From assembly GCF_000264905.1 (NCBI RefSeq), contig NW_006763133.1:2366329-2430328 (forward strand): 64,000 nucleotides of DNA, in the 5' to 3' direction. The translations under genes were made by a program, and so were the position numbers. Below are positions 46,920 through 59,653 of the stretch, one piece after another. A model generated the notes under the pieces. That model searched no databases. It worked only from the letters and a program-made list of their open reading frames with translations, and was not told the origin of the DNA. The number at the start of each line of letters is the position of its first letter. Within the stretch, counting starts at the first letter, position 1. The stretch is from Stereum hirsutum FP-91666 SS1 (Eukaryota; Basidiomycota; Agaricomycetes; Russulales; Stereaceae).

Positions 46920-48136
46920 CCAGGCAGAGTGTCACGTTCTTTTGGTGCTCTCCCTGGCAGATGGTTGTACGTCGTTGATCACAATACACAGCCCTGATCA
47001 TACCGCTCCTATGTGTGCTGATCTTGCGAGTCTGCGGAGCCTCCCTCAAATTTCGATCCGGGGCCTGCTTTCAGTTCCGAGGGGCGCATCCTGGTTCTTT
47101 TCGTCAAGTTCGGTGGAATACGAAGCATGTTCTCCAGGCGCCTCGAGATGAGGACCATGTTTCGTCCCCAACGAAGCTGCTTATTCTTGTCCGGGATAAT
47201 GCATGCCCAGCCACAGTCTGATATTGGCCGTATCTGGGTTTTCGATACCTGATTAGCTCTACAAATGGACCGGACCTTGAACCCTATGACGCTGGCGAAA
47301 GCTCTGGGGCAGAGGTAACGACAGACGTCAAGCCAACGGCAGGCCCATAGGCTAGGTCCTTGGAGAGACGTTGTTCACTCGCATACGGCATGAGACATAG
47401 CTTCGGGTTTGTATACTTAGAACGTGTGTTCAAGATGGAAGGACGTAAGAAGACGTCTATGGCGTCGATTAATACGGAGTCACCGATGCTGAAGAAAAAT
47501 CCTACCGCGGTAGAATGTTGTCCGCCCCAGTACTTAGACTCGCAGCCCTCATGTACTGCTCCCGTCTGACGTGCACGTTGAAGTCGTGGATCAGTGGAAA
47601 GAGGAGACGAGCAACGGCATAGTCTGATATGCATGTTGTGAGGCTAGACGTTCATGCAATGTGGAGGTTCGACTTTTCCGACAGGGAGAGTACCACGAAG
47701 GCGGAGCTCCTGTTCTGTGGCGATTAAGAGCGTCAAGGGACATAAACGTGGACGGAGAACTCTGCACGAAATTCCCATCTAATTGACTGGCAGATAACAT
47801 GAACGTTCGGAGGCATAGATATCGGTTCGTGGTGTGGCCCCGAGGTGACAGTATCGGAGGGTGGCGGAAGGAGCTCAGCCCACGGCGAGCGCAAACATTA
47901 ACGGGGCTACGACGATTGGCTGGACGGATGCGGGACGGGAATCCGGGGCTCCGGAGCGCGCGGCGCCAGGCTGGAGCTCGACGCTGCTGCTCCAGCTCTG
48001 ACCTGACTCCGCCGACAAAGGTGGCAATTTTCATCTATCGACGGTGACGGGCCTGCTCTTTCTTTTACCTCCATCGTCCTCGCCAGCGAACAGCCCATCT
48101 CGTACACAATCTTCGTCGAAAACAGCTGCCTATTCT
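46920..48136. other. Intergenic upstream of GLT1; no supported gene
   Basis: About 1.2 kb. Minus-strand frames at 47284-47634 and 47591-48034 are compositionally odd and without motifs. GC-rich sequence at 47900-48020 probably belongs to the GLT1 promoter or leader. Confidence 0.4.
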
Positions 48137-51100
48137 ATGGCCCCTTCCCTCAATGATCTCCAACCTGATTGTTCTCTTCCTCTAGTCGAGGACATCGCTA
48201 CCCAGTCCTCTCTCGACAGCTTCAACTCTGTCCAGCGCGATCCTGAGTCCTGGGCCGGTGCTCTTCCTGCTAGTCAAGGCCTCTATTCGAATGAGCTCGA
48301 GAAGGACTCTTGCGGTGTAGGCTTTATCTGTCACATCAAAGGTGCTCAGAGCCACAAAATCGTTTCCGATGCGAGACAGCTGCTCTGCGCGATGACCCAC
48401 AGAGGGGCCACCGGTGCTGATAGTCGAGATGGAGATGGTGCAGGCGTCATGACCGGCATTCCTCACCAGTTCTTCAAGCGTGAGGCCGAGCGCGACCTTG
48501 GTCTCACTCTCCCCGAGCCCGGGGAATATGCTGTCGGCAATATCTTCTTCAAGCCCAACGATCCCATCCAACTTCAAAAGCAACAAGCTATCTTCTCTCG
48601 CGCTGCCAGTGATCTCGGTCTTCGAGTGCTCGGATGGCGTGAAGTTCCGACTGATGGCTCTATTCTCGGACCCGCGGCCAGTAGCAAGGAACCCGTTATC
48701 CTTCAACCTTTTGTCGTTCTTCGCTCCCACTACGGCGACGGCAATCAGAGTCAAGGTGGTGCGTTTGATGCCAAACGCCTTGAACGACAGCTCTATGTGC
48801 TTCGTAAGCACGCTACGCACAGCATGTTTGTGGATCTCGTTAATGTGCTTTTGTACGAATGTAACTCACCCTTCTATACTCTTGATCGTTCAAAGTACAC
48901 TTGCCAAGGGCTTCTACATTTGCTCTCTGTCATCGAAGAACATCGTTTACAAGGGCCAGCTTTCGCCGCCTCAAGTTTACAACTACTATCATGATCTCAA
49001 CCACGCCATGTACTACTCCCACTTCACTCTCGTCCATTCGCGCTTCTCGACGAACACTTTCCCCAGTTGGGACCGTGCACAGCCCATGCGGTGGGCCGCT
49101 CACAACGGTTTGTTGCGATCTCTAGTATTCGTAGTTTTCAATGATTAATATTATTCCAATCCTCAGGCGAAATCAACACGGTTCGCGGCAACAAGAACTG
49201 GATGCGTGCTCGTGAGGGCGTACTCACTTCCACCAACTTCGGCGAGGATCTCGACCTTCTATACCCCATCATCGAGGCTGGCGGTTCCGACTCTGCTGCC
49301 TTCGATAACGTTCTTGAGTTGCTGGTTGTGAATGGCGTGTTGACCTTACCCGAGGCGGTTATGATGCTTATTCCCGAGGCGTGGCAGGGTAATGAGCAGA
49401 TGGAACCCGAGAAGAGGGCGTTCTACAACTGGGCTGCTTGTCTGCAGGAGCCTTGGGATGGGCCCGCTCTGTTCGCCTTCTCAGATGGGCGTTTCTGCGG
49501 AGCCAATCTTGATCGTAATGGCCTTCGCCCGTGCCGTTTCGTCGTCACGAACGAGGATATCATGGTTTGCGCCTCTGAGGTCGGAGCAGTCTTCATACCA
49601 CCGGAGAAGGTCGTTCAGAAGGGTCGTCTGAAGCCTGGACGTATGCTACTCGTCGACACGATGGAGGGCCGAATTGTAGACGATAAGGAGTTGAAGCGGA
49701 ATACGGCCAGGAAGCAGAACTTCGCATCTTGGATCGAGTCGAACATGCTCCTCGTTCCTAACATTGTCAAGCGCGTCATGCGTAGCCAGTCCATCGAGGC
49801 CCATCCTGACGACACATCTTTAAGCACCGACCCTCGACTTCTCGCTTTCGGGTTCACCGTTGAGCAGCTGAACCTCCTCTTCCTGCCTATGGTGACTGAG
49901 GGGAAAGAGGCACTCGGTTCCATGGGTAACGACGCTCCTCTGGCCGCCATGGCCACCCAACCTCGCATCATCTATGACTACTTCCGCCAATTATTCGCGC
50001 AGGTCACCAACCCGCCCATCGATCCGATTCGAGAGAGTATCGTCATGTCACTCGAGTCGTACGTGGGCCCGGAAGGCAATTTGCTCGAAATGCGCCCCGA
50101 GCAGTGCCATCGTATTCTTCTTCCTTCACCTATCATCACCATCGAGGAGATGAACGCCATGAAGAAAATCGAGTTCGCCTATTCTACTTGGGTCTCGCGT
50201 ACCATCGATATCACGTTCCCGAAAGAAGAGGGCCTGCCGGGTTACAAGCTCGCTCTCGACCGCGTCTGCGCTGAGGCCACTGCCGCCATTGACGATGGGA
50301 TCAAGGTCATCGTCCTCTCAGATCGAGCCATAGGTCCCTCGCGCGTTCCCCTTTCTGCGCTCGCCGCCTGCGGTGGCGTTCATCACCATCTTACCATGCA
50401 GAAGAAGCGCGCGAAAGTCGCCCTCATGGTCGAAACCGCTGAGGCTCGCGATGTTCATCATCTTTGTGTACTGGTTGGCTACGGTGCCGACGCTATCTGC
50501 CCTTGGCTTATCATGGAGACGGTTCACAAGGTTGCTCGGGAGGGACTGTGAGTCTTATGTTCATAATCGTTAGCCTCGTATTATATACTTATAGTGTGAT
50601 ACCGTTGTAGTTCCAAGGACAACAAGAGCGTCGAACAGCTCATGTCGAACTATCGCAAGTCAATCGACAACGGTATTTTGAAGGTCATGTCGAAGATGGG
50701 TATCTCAACTCTCCAGTCCTACAAGGGCGCCCAGATTTTCGAAGCACTTGGTCTTCACACCGAAGTCATCGACCGCTGCTTCATTGGGACCGCCAGTCGC
50801 ATCGAGGGTGCTACTTTTGACCTTCTTGCCATGGACGCCTTCGAGCTCCACGAGCGAGGGTGGCCCTCTCGCGAAACCATCGTGCCGCCGGGCATGCCCG
50901 AATCCGGCGAATACCATTGGCGCGATGGTGGCGAGCCACACATCAACGACCCGACAGGAATCGCCAATCTACAGGACGCCGTGCACGAGAGAAACCAGAA
51001 GTCTTACGACGCATATGCCCAGAACGCAAATAACCAGGCGAAGGGTGTTCAGCTACGTGGCCTTCTCGATTTCCGCTTCGAGAACGCCGTCCCTATCCCC

Positions 51101-54100
51101 ATCGACCAGGTCGAACCCTGGAACGAGATCGTCAGACGCTTCGTTACCGGTGCCATGTCCTACGGATCTATCTCGATGGAAGCCCATTCTACCCTCGCCA
51201 TCGCTATGAACCGTCTCGGTGGGAAGTCTAACACCGGAGAAGGTGGAGAAGACGCGGAGAGATCCTCAGTCCTCACGAACGGAGACACCATGCGATCGGC
51301 TATCAAGCAAGTCGCCTCTGGTCGATTCGGTGTCACCTCCAACTACCTTGCCGATTCCGACGAGTTGCAAATCAAGATGGCTCAGGGCGCGAAACCTGGA
51401 GAGGGCGGTGAACTTCCTGGCCATAAGGTTTCTCTCTCCATCGCACGCACCCGTCATTCCACCGCTGGCGTGGGTCTCATCTCTCCTCCCCCGCACCACG
51501 ACATCTACTCCATTGAGGATCTGAAGCAACTCATCTATGACCTTAAATGCTCCAATCCTCGCGCTCGCGTTTCTGTGAAGCTCGTCTCGGAGGTGGGTGT
51601 TGGCATCGTCGCCAGTGGTGTGGCAAAGGCGAAGGCGGATCATATCCTCATTTCTGGCCACGATGGTGGCACCGGTGCTTCTCGGTGGACAGGTATCAAG
51701 AACGCCGGTCTTCCCTGGGAACTTGGTTTGGCCGAGACGCATCAGACGCTCGTTTTGAATGATCTGCGTGGACGTGTGACTGTCCAAACAGACGGTCAGA
51801 TTCGTACCGGACGCGATATCGCCGTTGCGTGTCTTCTCGGTGCGGAAGAGTGGGGTTTCGCCACCACGCCCCTCATCGCTATGGGTTGTATCATGATGAG
51901 GAAATGTCACCGTAAGAGTTTTTTTTCTTCTTTCCCATCGACCCTCAGATCTGATTCGCATCGCTATTTTTTTCACAGTCAATACGTGCCCTGTCGGTAT
52001 CGCCACGCAGGACCCTCAACTTCGTGCGAAGTTCGCTGGCCAGCCCGAGCACGTTATCAACTTCTTCTACTACCTCGCGGAAGAACTTCGTGGTTACATG
52101 GCGAAGTTGGGTTTCCGTACGATCAACGAGATGGTTGGAAGGGCCGACATGCTCAAGGTCGACGAGAAACTGCGTACTCCGAAGACCGCTCATCTCGACC
52201 TATCAGCTATTCTCAAGCCTGCCTGGCAAATGCGTCCCGGTGCACCGACCTACCGTGTTCGGCAACAGGACCACAAGCTCTACATCCGTCTCGACAACAA
52301 GTTCATCGACGAATCCGAGCCCGCTCTCACCAAGGGTCTTCCCGTCCACATCGAGTGCGATGTCACCAACACCGATCGTGCCCTGGGGACTACTTTGTCG
52401 TACCGGGTGTCGAAGCTCTATGGCGAAGAAGGTCTACCACGCGACACCATTCATATCAGCATGAAGGGATCCGCAGGTCAATCATGCGGCGCCTTCCTCG
52501 CTCCTGGAATCACCATCGAACTCGAGGGTGACGCCAACGACTATGTCGGAAAAGGTCTTTCAGGAGGTCGCTTAGTAGTATACCCTCCCCACCAGTCTAC
52601 GTTCAAGGCCGAGGAGAACGTCATCATCGGAAACGTCTGCCTGTATGGAGCGACCTCCGGCGAGGCCTTCATCCGCGGTATCGCCGCCGAGCGGTTCGCC
52701 GTGCGTAATTCTGGAGCGAACGCGGTCGTCGAAGGAACAGGAGACCACGGCTGCGAGTACATGACGGGAGGTCGTGTCGTCGTTCTCGGTACTACCGGCC
52801 GAAACTTCGCCGCAGGAATGAGCGGTGGTATCGCCTATGTCCTGGACACGGCGCACACATTCGCCTCGAAGGTGAATATGGAGATGGTCGAACTCGGAAA
52901 GGTCACGGAGCCTCGAGAGATCGCGGAGCTTCGTAGTCTCATCGAAGATCATCGCCACTACACTGGGTCTGAGGTCGCTGACCGGGTCCTTCGTGACTTC
53001 CACCATCTCCTGCCTCTGTTCGTTCGTGTTATGCCAGGTGACTACAAACGCGTCTTGGAGGAGCAGGCTGCGAAGGCGAAGGAGGATCGACTCCGTCACA
53101 GCGTCATCGATCTCGTGCCGTCTCGCACCGCCAGCCAGGTCGACTTGGCGTCGGAGGGCTTGGAGGACATCCTCCTTCCGAAGGAGCCTCAGTCTCATGT
53201 TACTTCCGTGCACGCAACTTCCAAACGCCACGAACCGTCTGTTGTCGATCTCGAGGATTCCATGGTGGATGACGCCTCTACCAAACAACGCTTGCACAAG
53301 CTGGACAAGACCCGAGGCTTCATGAAGTACAAACGACTCGGCGAGGCTTACCGCCCTCCTCGTAAACGTACGAAGGACTGGAAGGAAATCTCCACCCGTT
53401 TGACGGAGAGCGAGCTCAAGTACCAGTCTGCTCGTTGCATGGACTGCGGTGTTCCTTTCTGTCAGTCTGATTCGGGTTGCCCTATCTCTAACGTTATACC
53501 GAAATGGAACGACCTCGTCTTCAAGGGTCAGTGGCAAGATGCGCTGAACCGCTTGCTCTTGACGAACAACTTCCCGGAGTTCACCGGTAGGGTGTGCCCT
53601 GCGCCCTGTGAGGGTGCATGCGTCCTCGGTATCAATGAGCAGCCAGTGGGGATCAAGAGTATTGAATGCGCCATTATCGACAAGGTTCGTTTTTTTTCTT
53701 CGCCACTTTTTACGTGCGTACCTCTAACCGAACGATTTGTCTCACCTAGGGCTTCGAAATGGGGTGGATGAGCCCCAACCCTCCCTCCTTCAGCACTGGG
53801 AAGAGGGTAGCAATCGTCGGATCGGGTCCGTCTGGTCTCGCATGCGCAGACCAATTGAACAAAGCAGGCCACAAAGTCACTGTGTACGACCGCAATGATC
53901 GCATGGGAGGTCTCCTCATGTACGGCATCCCGAAGTACGTCCTTTCTTCCCGGATCCTATTGCATCCTTTGCGACCGCTCAAAAAATTTCTGCTTTCCAC
54001 AGCATGAAACTTGACAAAGCTGTTGTCCAACGTCGTCTGGATCTCATGGCTGCCGAAGGAGTGGTTCGTTATTTTAAGGTTCATAGCTTGCATATGGTCG

Positions 54101-55479
54101 ATCTGCTAATACCTCCTCTTGGGTTTATTCTTCGTGGATAGACGTTCGTTCCTAACACGCACGTTGGTGTTGACGTTGACGTTGAGGACATTCGGGCTGA
54201 GCATGACGCAGTCGTTATCTGCACTGGTGCGACATGGCCTCGCGACCTGAGAATTCCTGGACGCGATGCGGATGGTATCCACTTCGCCATGGAGTTCTTA
54301 CAGGTACGTTCTGTTTTTCATTTCGCTTTGCTCTCATCGATTCGCAGTTCTGTCACTTCTCCCGGGAATCGATTGGGCTGAATGAAAACTCTCTACTTTA
54401 TTTATTTTTAGCTGAACACTGCATCGCTTCTTGACTCTGGACTGGATGACGGAAGATACATCAACGCGAAGGGCAAGGATGTCATCGTCATTGGTGGTGG
54501 TGACACTGGAAATGATTGTATCGGTACTTCCATGCGTCACGGAGCTAAGTCGGTCACCAACTTCGAGTTGCTTCCAAAACCGCCTGTGTCACGCGGCAGG
54601 GATAATCCATGGCCACAGTGGCCGAGGTAAGCGTATTTTACCCACCCCTTGTGGGACATCTACTTAAATCAGTGCTTTCCCTTCGTCTCTAATGTGTAGA
54701 ATCTTCCGCACGGATTATGGCCATACTGAAGTCGCAGCTCATTTCGGAAACGGTAAGCCGTTTCGCATTCCCGTCGATCCTGTGCGGACAATATACTCAT
54801 CTCGCCCTATTTTAGACCCTCGTGAATACTGCATTTCCACGAAGGAGTTCGTCCTTGAGGACGGCAAGCTCAAGGGCTTGAATACCGGTACATACCGTTC
54901 ACTCTTCAGCCCGTGAACTCGCACTGACACGTAACTTTCCCTTGCTTCTGTTAGTCCGTGTCGAATGGACCAAGGACAGCGGTGGCCGGTGGAAGATGGA
55001 GGAAGTTCCAGGTTCCGAGAAATTCTTCCCCGCGCAACTTGTCTTCCTCGCCCTCGGTTTCTTGGGTCCGCAGGCCGAGGTTATCAAGGCCCTAGGTATC
55101 AAGCAAGACGCTAGGTCAAACATCGAAACGCCACACAAGAGTTACTCAACCAATATTGATGGCGTTTTCGCCGCCGGCGATTGTCGTCGCGGACAGTCGC
55201 TTATTGTCTGGGGTATCAAGTGAGTTACCGGCGGCCTTTGTCTCCCGTAAACTGGCGTTGAATATGTCTCGTTTTTGCAGTGAGGGTCGTGGCGCCGCCG
55301 CTCAGGTCGATGCATGGCTCATGTCCAATACCAGACTTCCGGTTGCTGGCGGCATCAAGACGAGGGTGAGTGGAAACTATCTTCCGTCACCACTTTTACA
55401 AAGCACTGACAGGCTTCCTGTGCTCTTTAGTCCTTCGTTCCTCCTCCTAGCAAGCTCTCCGGTGTTGTGCAAGCCTGAA
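48137..55479 (+). CDS. GLT1: NAD(P)H-dependent glutamate synthase (GOGAT), single-chain
   Basis: Makes two glutamates from glutamine and 2-oxoglutarate; with glutamine synthetase it is the ammonium assimilation cycle. About 2150 residues, the size of yeast Glt1. The glutaminase domain begins at [11 protein letters not shown], whose Cys becomes N-terminal after removal of a propeptide of about 55 residues. Also seen are [19 protein letters not shown], the FMN/synthase region [26 protein letters not shown] and [13 protein letters not shown], the 3Fe-4S motif [13 protein letters not shown] and the glycine-rich C-terminal fold of the large part ([20 protein letters not shown]). The beta part has the 4Fe-4S cysteines in CMDCGVPFC and [10 protein letters not shown], the FAD site [20 protein letters not shown] and the NAD(P)H site [14 protein letters not shown]. 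An upstream in-frame ATG (48044) exists, but MAPSLNDL fits the family better. About 12 introns; stop TGA 55477. Confidence 0.96.
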
Positions 55480-56022
55480 AGCTTCCTATGCTTTCGGCAA
55501 CGAAACTATCTGTATCAATATTCCGCGTACAAATTGTTTGGGTTTTAGGTTGGTTTTGCTGCTGTTGTTGCCACTGGCTAATGTTGTATCGTGATATGTT
55601 GTTTGTATCTCGACGTCTTTGGGATTATGGAATTGTGACGATGAAAGAAACAGGCATAGGAAGAAAACCAGGTTTCCATCCTTGTATTCATACGATAACG
55701 TCGCTCCCCATACTCGCATTTCTCCATTGTGTTCACTACGAATCTATCTCTCTTCTTACTTCTCTCTCCTTATTGCTTCTCTCCGCGATGTATCTCATGC
55801 ATATAGTAATGACATTCAACTGTTCTTTGACAAATCAGAGTGTCTGCGTGTTTGCATCACACACTTTATGAAGTACGAAGTATGGTAAAAAATGTGCGTA
55901 GTAAGCTTAAAGAAGAGTGTCGGACATTTCGGAAATAAGTTTTCAACTAGATACAGTCTACATCTGTGGGGGGCCAACGAATAAAACGCAACAACATCCG
56001 GCAGAAAACGAATGCATCCCGC
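55480..56022. other. Convergent 3' spacer between GLT1 and ECO1
   Basis: 543 bp, AT-rich with a pyrimidine-rich run near 55735-55790. No gene recognised. Confidence 0.45.
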
Positions 56023-57217
56023 TCACTCCTGATAGATTCGAACGCCACCCTTGCCCCAGCTCTGCATCACCGCCTGTCCAGAATTTGTAGGTTGCGTGAA
56101 TGCCACTTCACCTTCTCTCGGATCGAGCTTGCAACCGTGCACGAACGTAGCGACAGCAGCATCTAGTAGGCTTGTAGCGATACCTAGTCTGCGGTGTGCC
56201 GAAGGGACAAAGAGACGGGGGATGCCCATCGGGGTAGGAAGAGGGGTTGGATGACAGAATAGACCTGTAGAGGTGTCGATTGCGACTAGGGTTGCTGTGG
56301 GTGGTGGAACCGTTGCGTCGTTTGATGTGGTCTCGGGGACCGTTGATGACGACGAAGACGACGGAGTAGTATTCGATGGGGGAGAAATGGCCATTGCGGT
56401 GGAGATGTGTTGGGCGATCACGCAGCCTACGATCTTTTCGCGCGCGACAGAAGATGGGGAAGGAAGAAGGAATAGATAAAGTTTGCAGTCGCGGAGTGTT
56501 GACGGAGATAGGGGCGGCGAAGACAGTGTAAGGCGAATAGTCTCGAGCAATGTGGCAAGCTGCAGCATGAAAGGCACATGTCAAAACGATGCAGTGTAGT
56601 ATGTTACGAAGGGAAAAATATACCTTGGAGCCAATCTTTCCTCCAACATCAGCCTTCACGGCCACGATCCTCCCCTTTGCACCGTTCTTGAGCTTAACGG
56701 AGGAAGCAACCTCTGTCGCCCCGGCTTTCGTGAATTCCTTCTCCTCATCCCTTCCCCACTCCATCCCACGCTGCACTCGTGTGCAATGCGACTTGTGGAG
56801 AGCTTCATCGTCCGGGGCTCCCTTCGTGTAGGTCAGATCGCAGAGTTCGCAGGTACGAAGGACGGAGGTGTCAAGGCTGAAATGGAGCTGAGTGAGCGCA
56901 TTGCGGTTCTTCTTTTTCTTCTCTGACTGTTTGCTCTTGACGGGATTTGCTTTGGCCTTGGTCTTAGCAGAGACCTTGGGCTTGGCTACCGACTTTGAGT
57001 TGTATGGAAAGTATACTGAGATTGGAGATGATAGAGTGTATCGCGCCCGCTTAGGAGGTGGTGTATTTGGTGCTGACGGGTGGTCTGTGAGAGGTCTCTT
57101 GCGTGGGGGTGTGCTTGGTTGGGAAGACGGTGGTGGAGATGAAGAAAGTCGAGACGGAGATGATGAAGGCTGCAAAGATCTGTTAGATCGCGAGCTGTAA
57201 GTACGGCGGACGGCCAT
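56023..57217 (-). CDS. ECO1: Eco1-type cohesin N-acetyltransferase
   Basis: Acetylates Smc3 during S phase to establish sister-chromatid cohesion. It starts MAVRRTYSSRSNRS (57217). A second in-frame ATG at 57232 (MLPTT) is possible. A basic Ser/Pro-rich N-terminus with KRARY and KSKQSEKKKKNRN (nuclear signals, PCNA-contact region in relatives) leads to the C2H2 zinc finger RTCELCDLTYTKGAPDDEAL with HKSHC. The acetyltransferase domain follows an intron (about 56562-56622) after GSK: FLLPSPSSVAREKIVGCVIA, IPRLFVPSAHRRLGIATSLL (acetyl-CoA loop RRLGIA), VHGCKLDPREGEVAFTQPTN and the end GKGGVRIYQE. About 375-380 residues. The upstream region shares motifs with the CDC45 promoter. Confidence 0.92.
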
Positions 57218-57513
57218 GGTTGTAGGGAGCAAGTGGGATGAAGGAAGGATGTCGCGGAATGGCGGAAGCTGCTTTTATAAGCCGCCGGAAAGGGCAATCA
57301 ACGCGGACTCGACGCGACGCGACGTTTGGCGCTGTTGACAGCTATTGACGCGCTGCATTGGGTCACGTGCCAGAGTGTCTGGCGCTCAGTTGCGGCGCAA
57401 CTGGGCGCTTAATTCCTCGCCACCTTGAGGGCTGCATCCTCAGCGCTCAGGCCTCACTTACCAACAGTCTGCGGACTCGTCTTTTCACACCATCTCCAAC
57501 TAACAGACCACAT
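57218..57513. promoter_or_regulatory. Divergent promoter ECO1 (-) / MCH1-like (+) with ACGCG cluster, E2F-like and CACGTG elements
   Basis: 296 bp. ACGCG cores at 57301, 57312, 57317 and 57348 and TTTGGCGC at 57325-57332 lie 84-135 bp upstream of the ECO1 start. GGTCACGTGC at 57361-57370 is the same 10-mer found in the CDC45 promoter (15545-15554). A 17-nt near-perfect palindrome, CAGTTGCGGCGCAACTG, is at 57387-57403. These features fit G1/S expression of ECO1; binding is inferred. Confidence 0.65.
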
Positions 57514-59653
57514 AATGTCCGAGCACCGTTCAGTTCTTGCCAAGGCACAATTTGGACTGCTGTGTTGCCAGATAGCCGCTAATGCGTGCGTCACGAGTTC
57601 TTTCTCTCGCCACATCAGTTTGACATACGAACTAGCTTATCGATGTCTCCTCTACAGTCTCTTCGCAGGAGGCATCTATGTCTTTCCTATTCTGGCACCA
57701 GCTCTTGCAGAACATCTCAAACTCACCCAGCCACAGCTTACCTCCATTGTGCTTGCGTATGTAAACGATGTGCCCGTCTCACCGGGGACCTCCGGCTGAT
57801 GGACTTCATGGTCACATTCAAGTGGCATGATAGGACAATATCCCTTCGCCGCGGTAGTTGGCAAGATAACTGATCGCTACGGCCCATGGGCCTGCTCTCT
57901 TGGAGCAGCTGTTCTCTTTACGCTTGGTTTCGGGCTGTTTGCCTTCGAAGTCTCCACTGTACCGGAGAATATCAGAACGGCGTCTCCATCGTCTGCCCGC
58001 CGACTTACAGTATTTTTTCTGCTAAATGGCCTTGGGACCGTCTTCTCGTGAGCGTAGGCTCTATCTGGCCGCACAGATCAATCCTGAATTTTTTTCTCAA
58101 CCAAACAGCTATTTTTCGTCTCTGTTTGCCGCCTCAGAAGCGTTTCCGACGCACCCTGGCTTCGCGTCCGGATTTAGCATGTGCATTTTTGGCCTTTCCC
58201 CACTGTTCCTCTCCCTCATCGCCTCCACCTTCTTCACAAATGCCCATTCTGGTCTCAATGTTACCAACTTTCTCACCTTCCTGGCCGTAATAACCGGCTT
58301 GGTTTACGTCCTAGGCGCTTTTATCCTTCGCGCGCTCCCACCCAACACTTCCGACCCTCTACCCACTCCATCCGAGCCTGTTGTGCCCTCTACCTCCCAT
58401 GAAGACCCAGAGCCTTCAGATTCGGCTGATGAGCGTGCACCTCTACTCCCTAACAAGACAACGGACGACCCGGCTGAACCTCATTCCAAGAAACTGGATG
58501 CTCAAGACGGCTCAGCCTTCACTCTCGTCAAAGACCCCCATTTCTGGCTTCTGGCCGTCTTCTCTCTCCTCATCTTGGGCGCCGTAAGTCACTCCTCGCT
58601 TCCCTTCACAGTCAATGAATCGTACCACGCGATCTAACGGCACATTTGATCTTGATGCATGCAACAGTGTGAGATGGTGATCTCTAATATTGGAACCATC
58701 GTATTATCTCTTCCTCCTTCTTCGCCCTCTATTGAAAACGTAACGGCGGTCGACAAGTCTACCGACGCCGCGACGTCTAATCAGGTCCGGTTCCTCTCCG
58801 TTGCCAACACGGTGTCCAGACTTCTGTCTGGACCCCTAGCAGACTTCACATCGCCCGTGTTATCCTACCTTCCCAGTGGCGTAGCTTCAGTGCCGCGAAA
58901 GCACTTCATTAGCCGTGTGGCGTTTCTTACAGGGGCGAGCCTCCTACTGATCATCTCGTTCACCTTACTCGAGACGATCATTAGGACTAGAGAGGGACTT
59001 TGGGTGCTCAGGTAACTTTCAGGCTCTTTCACAATCATGAAGGTTTCCGTCGGACATTGCCGCAAACCTCATGAATTTTGGAACTTTTTATCGCTGATCA
59101 TCGGTTCATTCGTTTCCAGCATCGGGGTTGGGACAGCATACGGCATCGTGTTCACCGTTCTGTAAGTCACGCAGCACCTCGTACACCCTCTCCCTAACAA
59201 AGACTTCATTTCTCACCCACGTTTTCTCATATATTTATTTCTGACGTCCCCTCATACGCTACCATAAAAACTCTCCCAAAACCGGATATCGTCTCTTGAC
59301 CTCGCCATACACCGGCCATTCTGTACTATTGACAATTTTGGAACAGACCGAGCATACTCTCCTCCATCTGGGGTCCCGCGAATGTCGGACGTAATTTTGG
59401 GTTGATATCGTACGCTCCCTTCTTCGGGACCACGTTCTTCTCGTACCTCTATGCCTTCGTGTCAGCGTCTCACAGACTCCAGGGAGACGGAGAAGGAGAA
59501 GGAAACGGGAGTGGTGGAAGTAGCGGCGAAGGCGATGGGGTGTGTGTAGGCGTCGACTGCTGGAGGCTGACGTTTTGGATCTGTGTGGGCGCTGCGTTGG
59601 TCTCGTTTTTGCAGAGCCTCGTATTATGGAGGCGTTGGAAAGGCCGTGTATAA
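57514..59653 (+). CDS. MCH1-like major facilitator transporter
   Basis: MFS membrane protein related to yeast Mch1 (a monocarboxylate-permease homologue whose substrate is unknown). It starts MSEHRSVLAKAQFGLLCCQI. Helices include SLFAGGIYVFPILAPALAEH, GMIGQYPFAAVVGKITDRYG (the MFS motif-A-like G..TDRYG), SLGAAVLFTLGFGLFAFEV and FGLSPLFLSLIASTFFTNA. A long central cytosolic loop is rich in Pro/Ser/Asp (with ERAPLLPN, a possible dileucine-type sorting signal). The second half has DPHFWLLAVFSLLILGACEM, FLSVANTVSRLLSGPLADF, GVGTAYGIVFTVLPSILSSI, GANVGRNFG-like sequence and a last helix WICVGAALVSFLQSLVLWRR. A Gly/Glu-rich insert precedes the last helix. Stop TAA 59651. At least five introns. Confidence 0.82.

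Noticed and set aside
47591..48034. 147-residue minus-strand frame upstream of GLT1
   Set aside because: Arg/Ser/Pro-rich low-information frame in GC-rich promoter sequence.
52572..53537. 321-residue minus-strand open frame, and a 246-residue one at 51266-52006
   Set aside because: Antisense shadows of the GLT1 coding sequence, caused by its strong codon bias; no family motifs.
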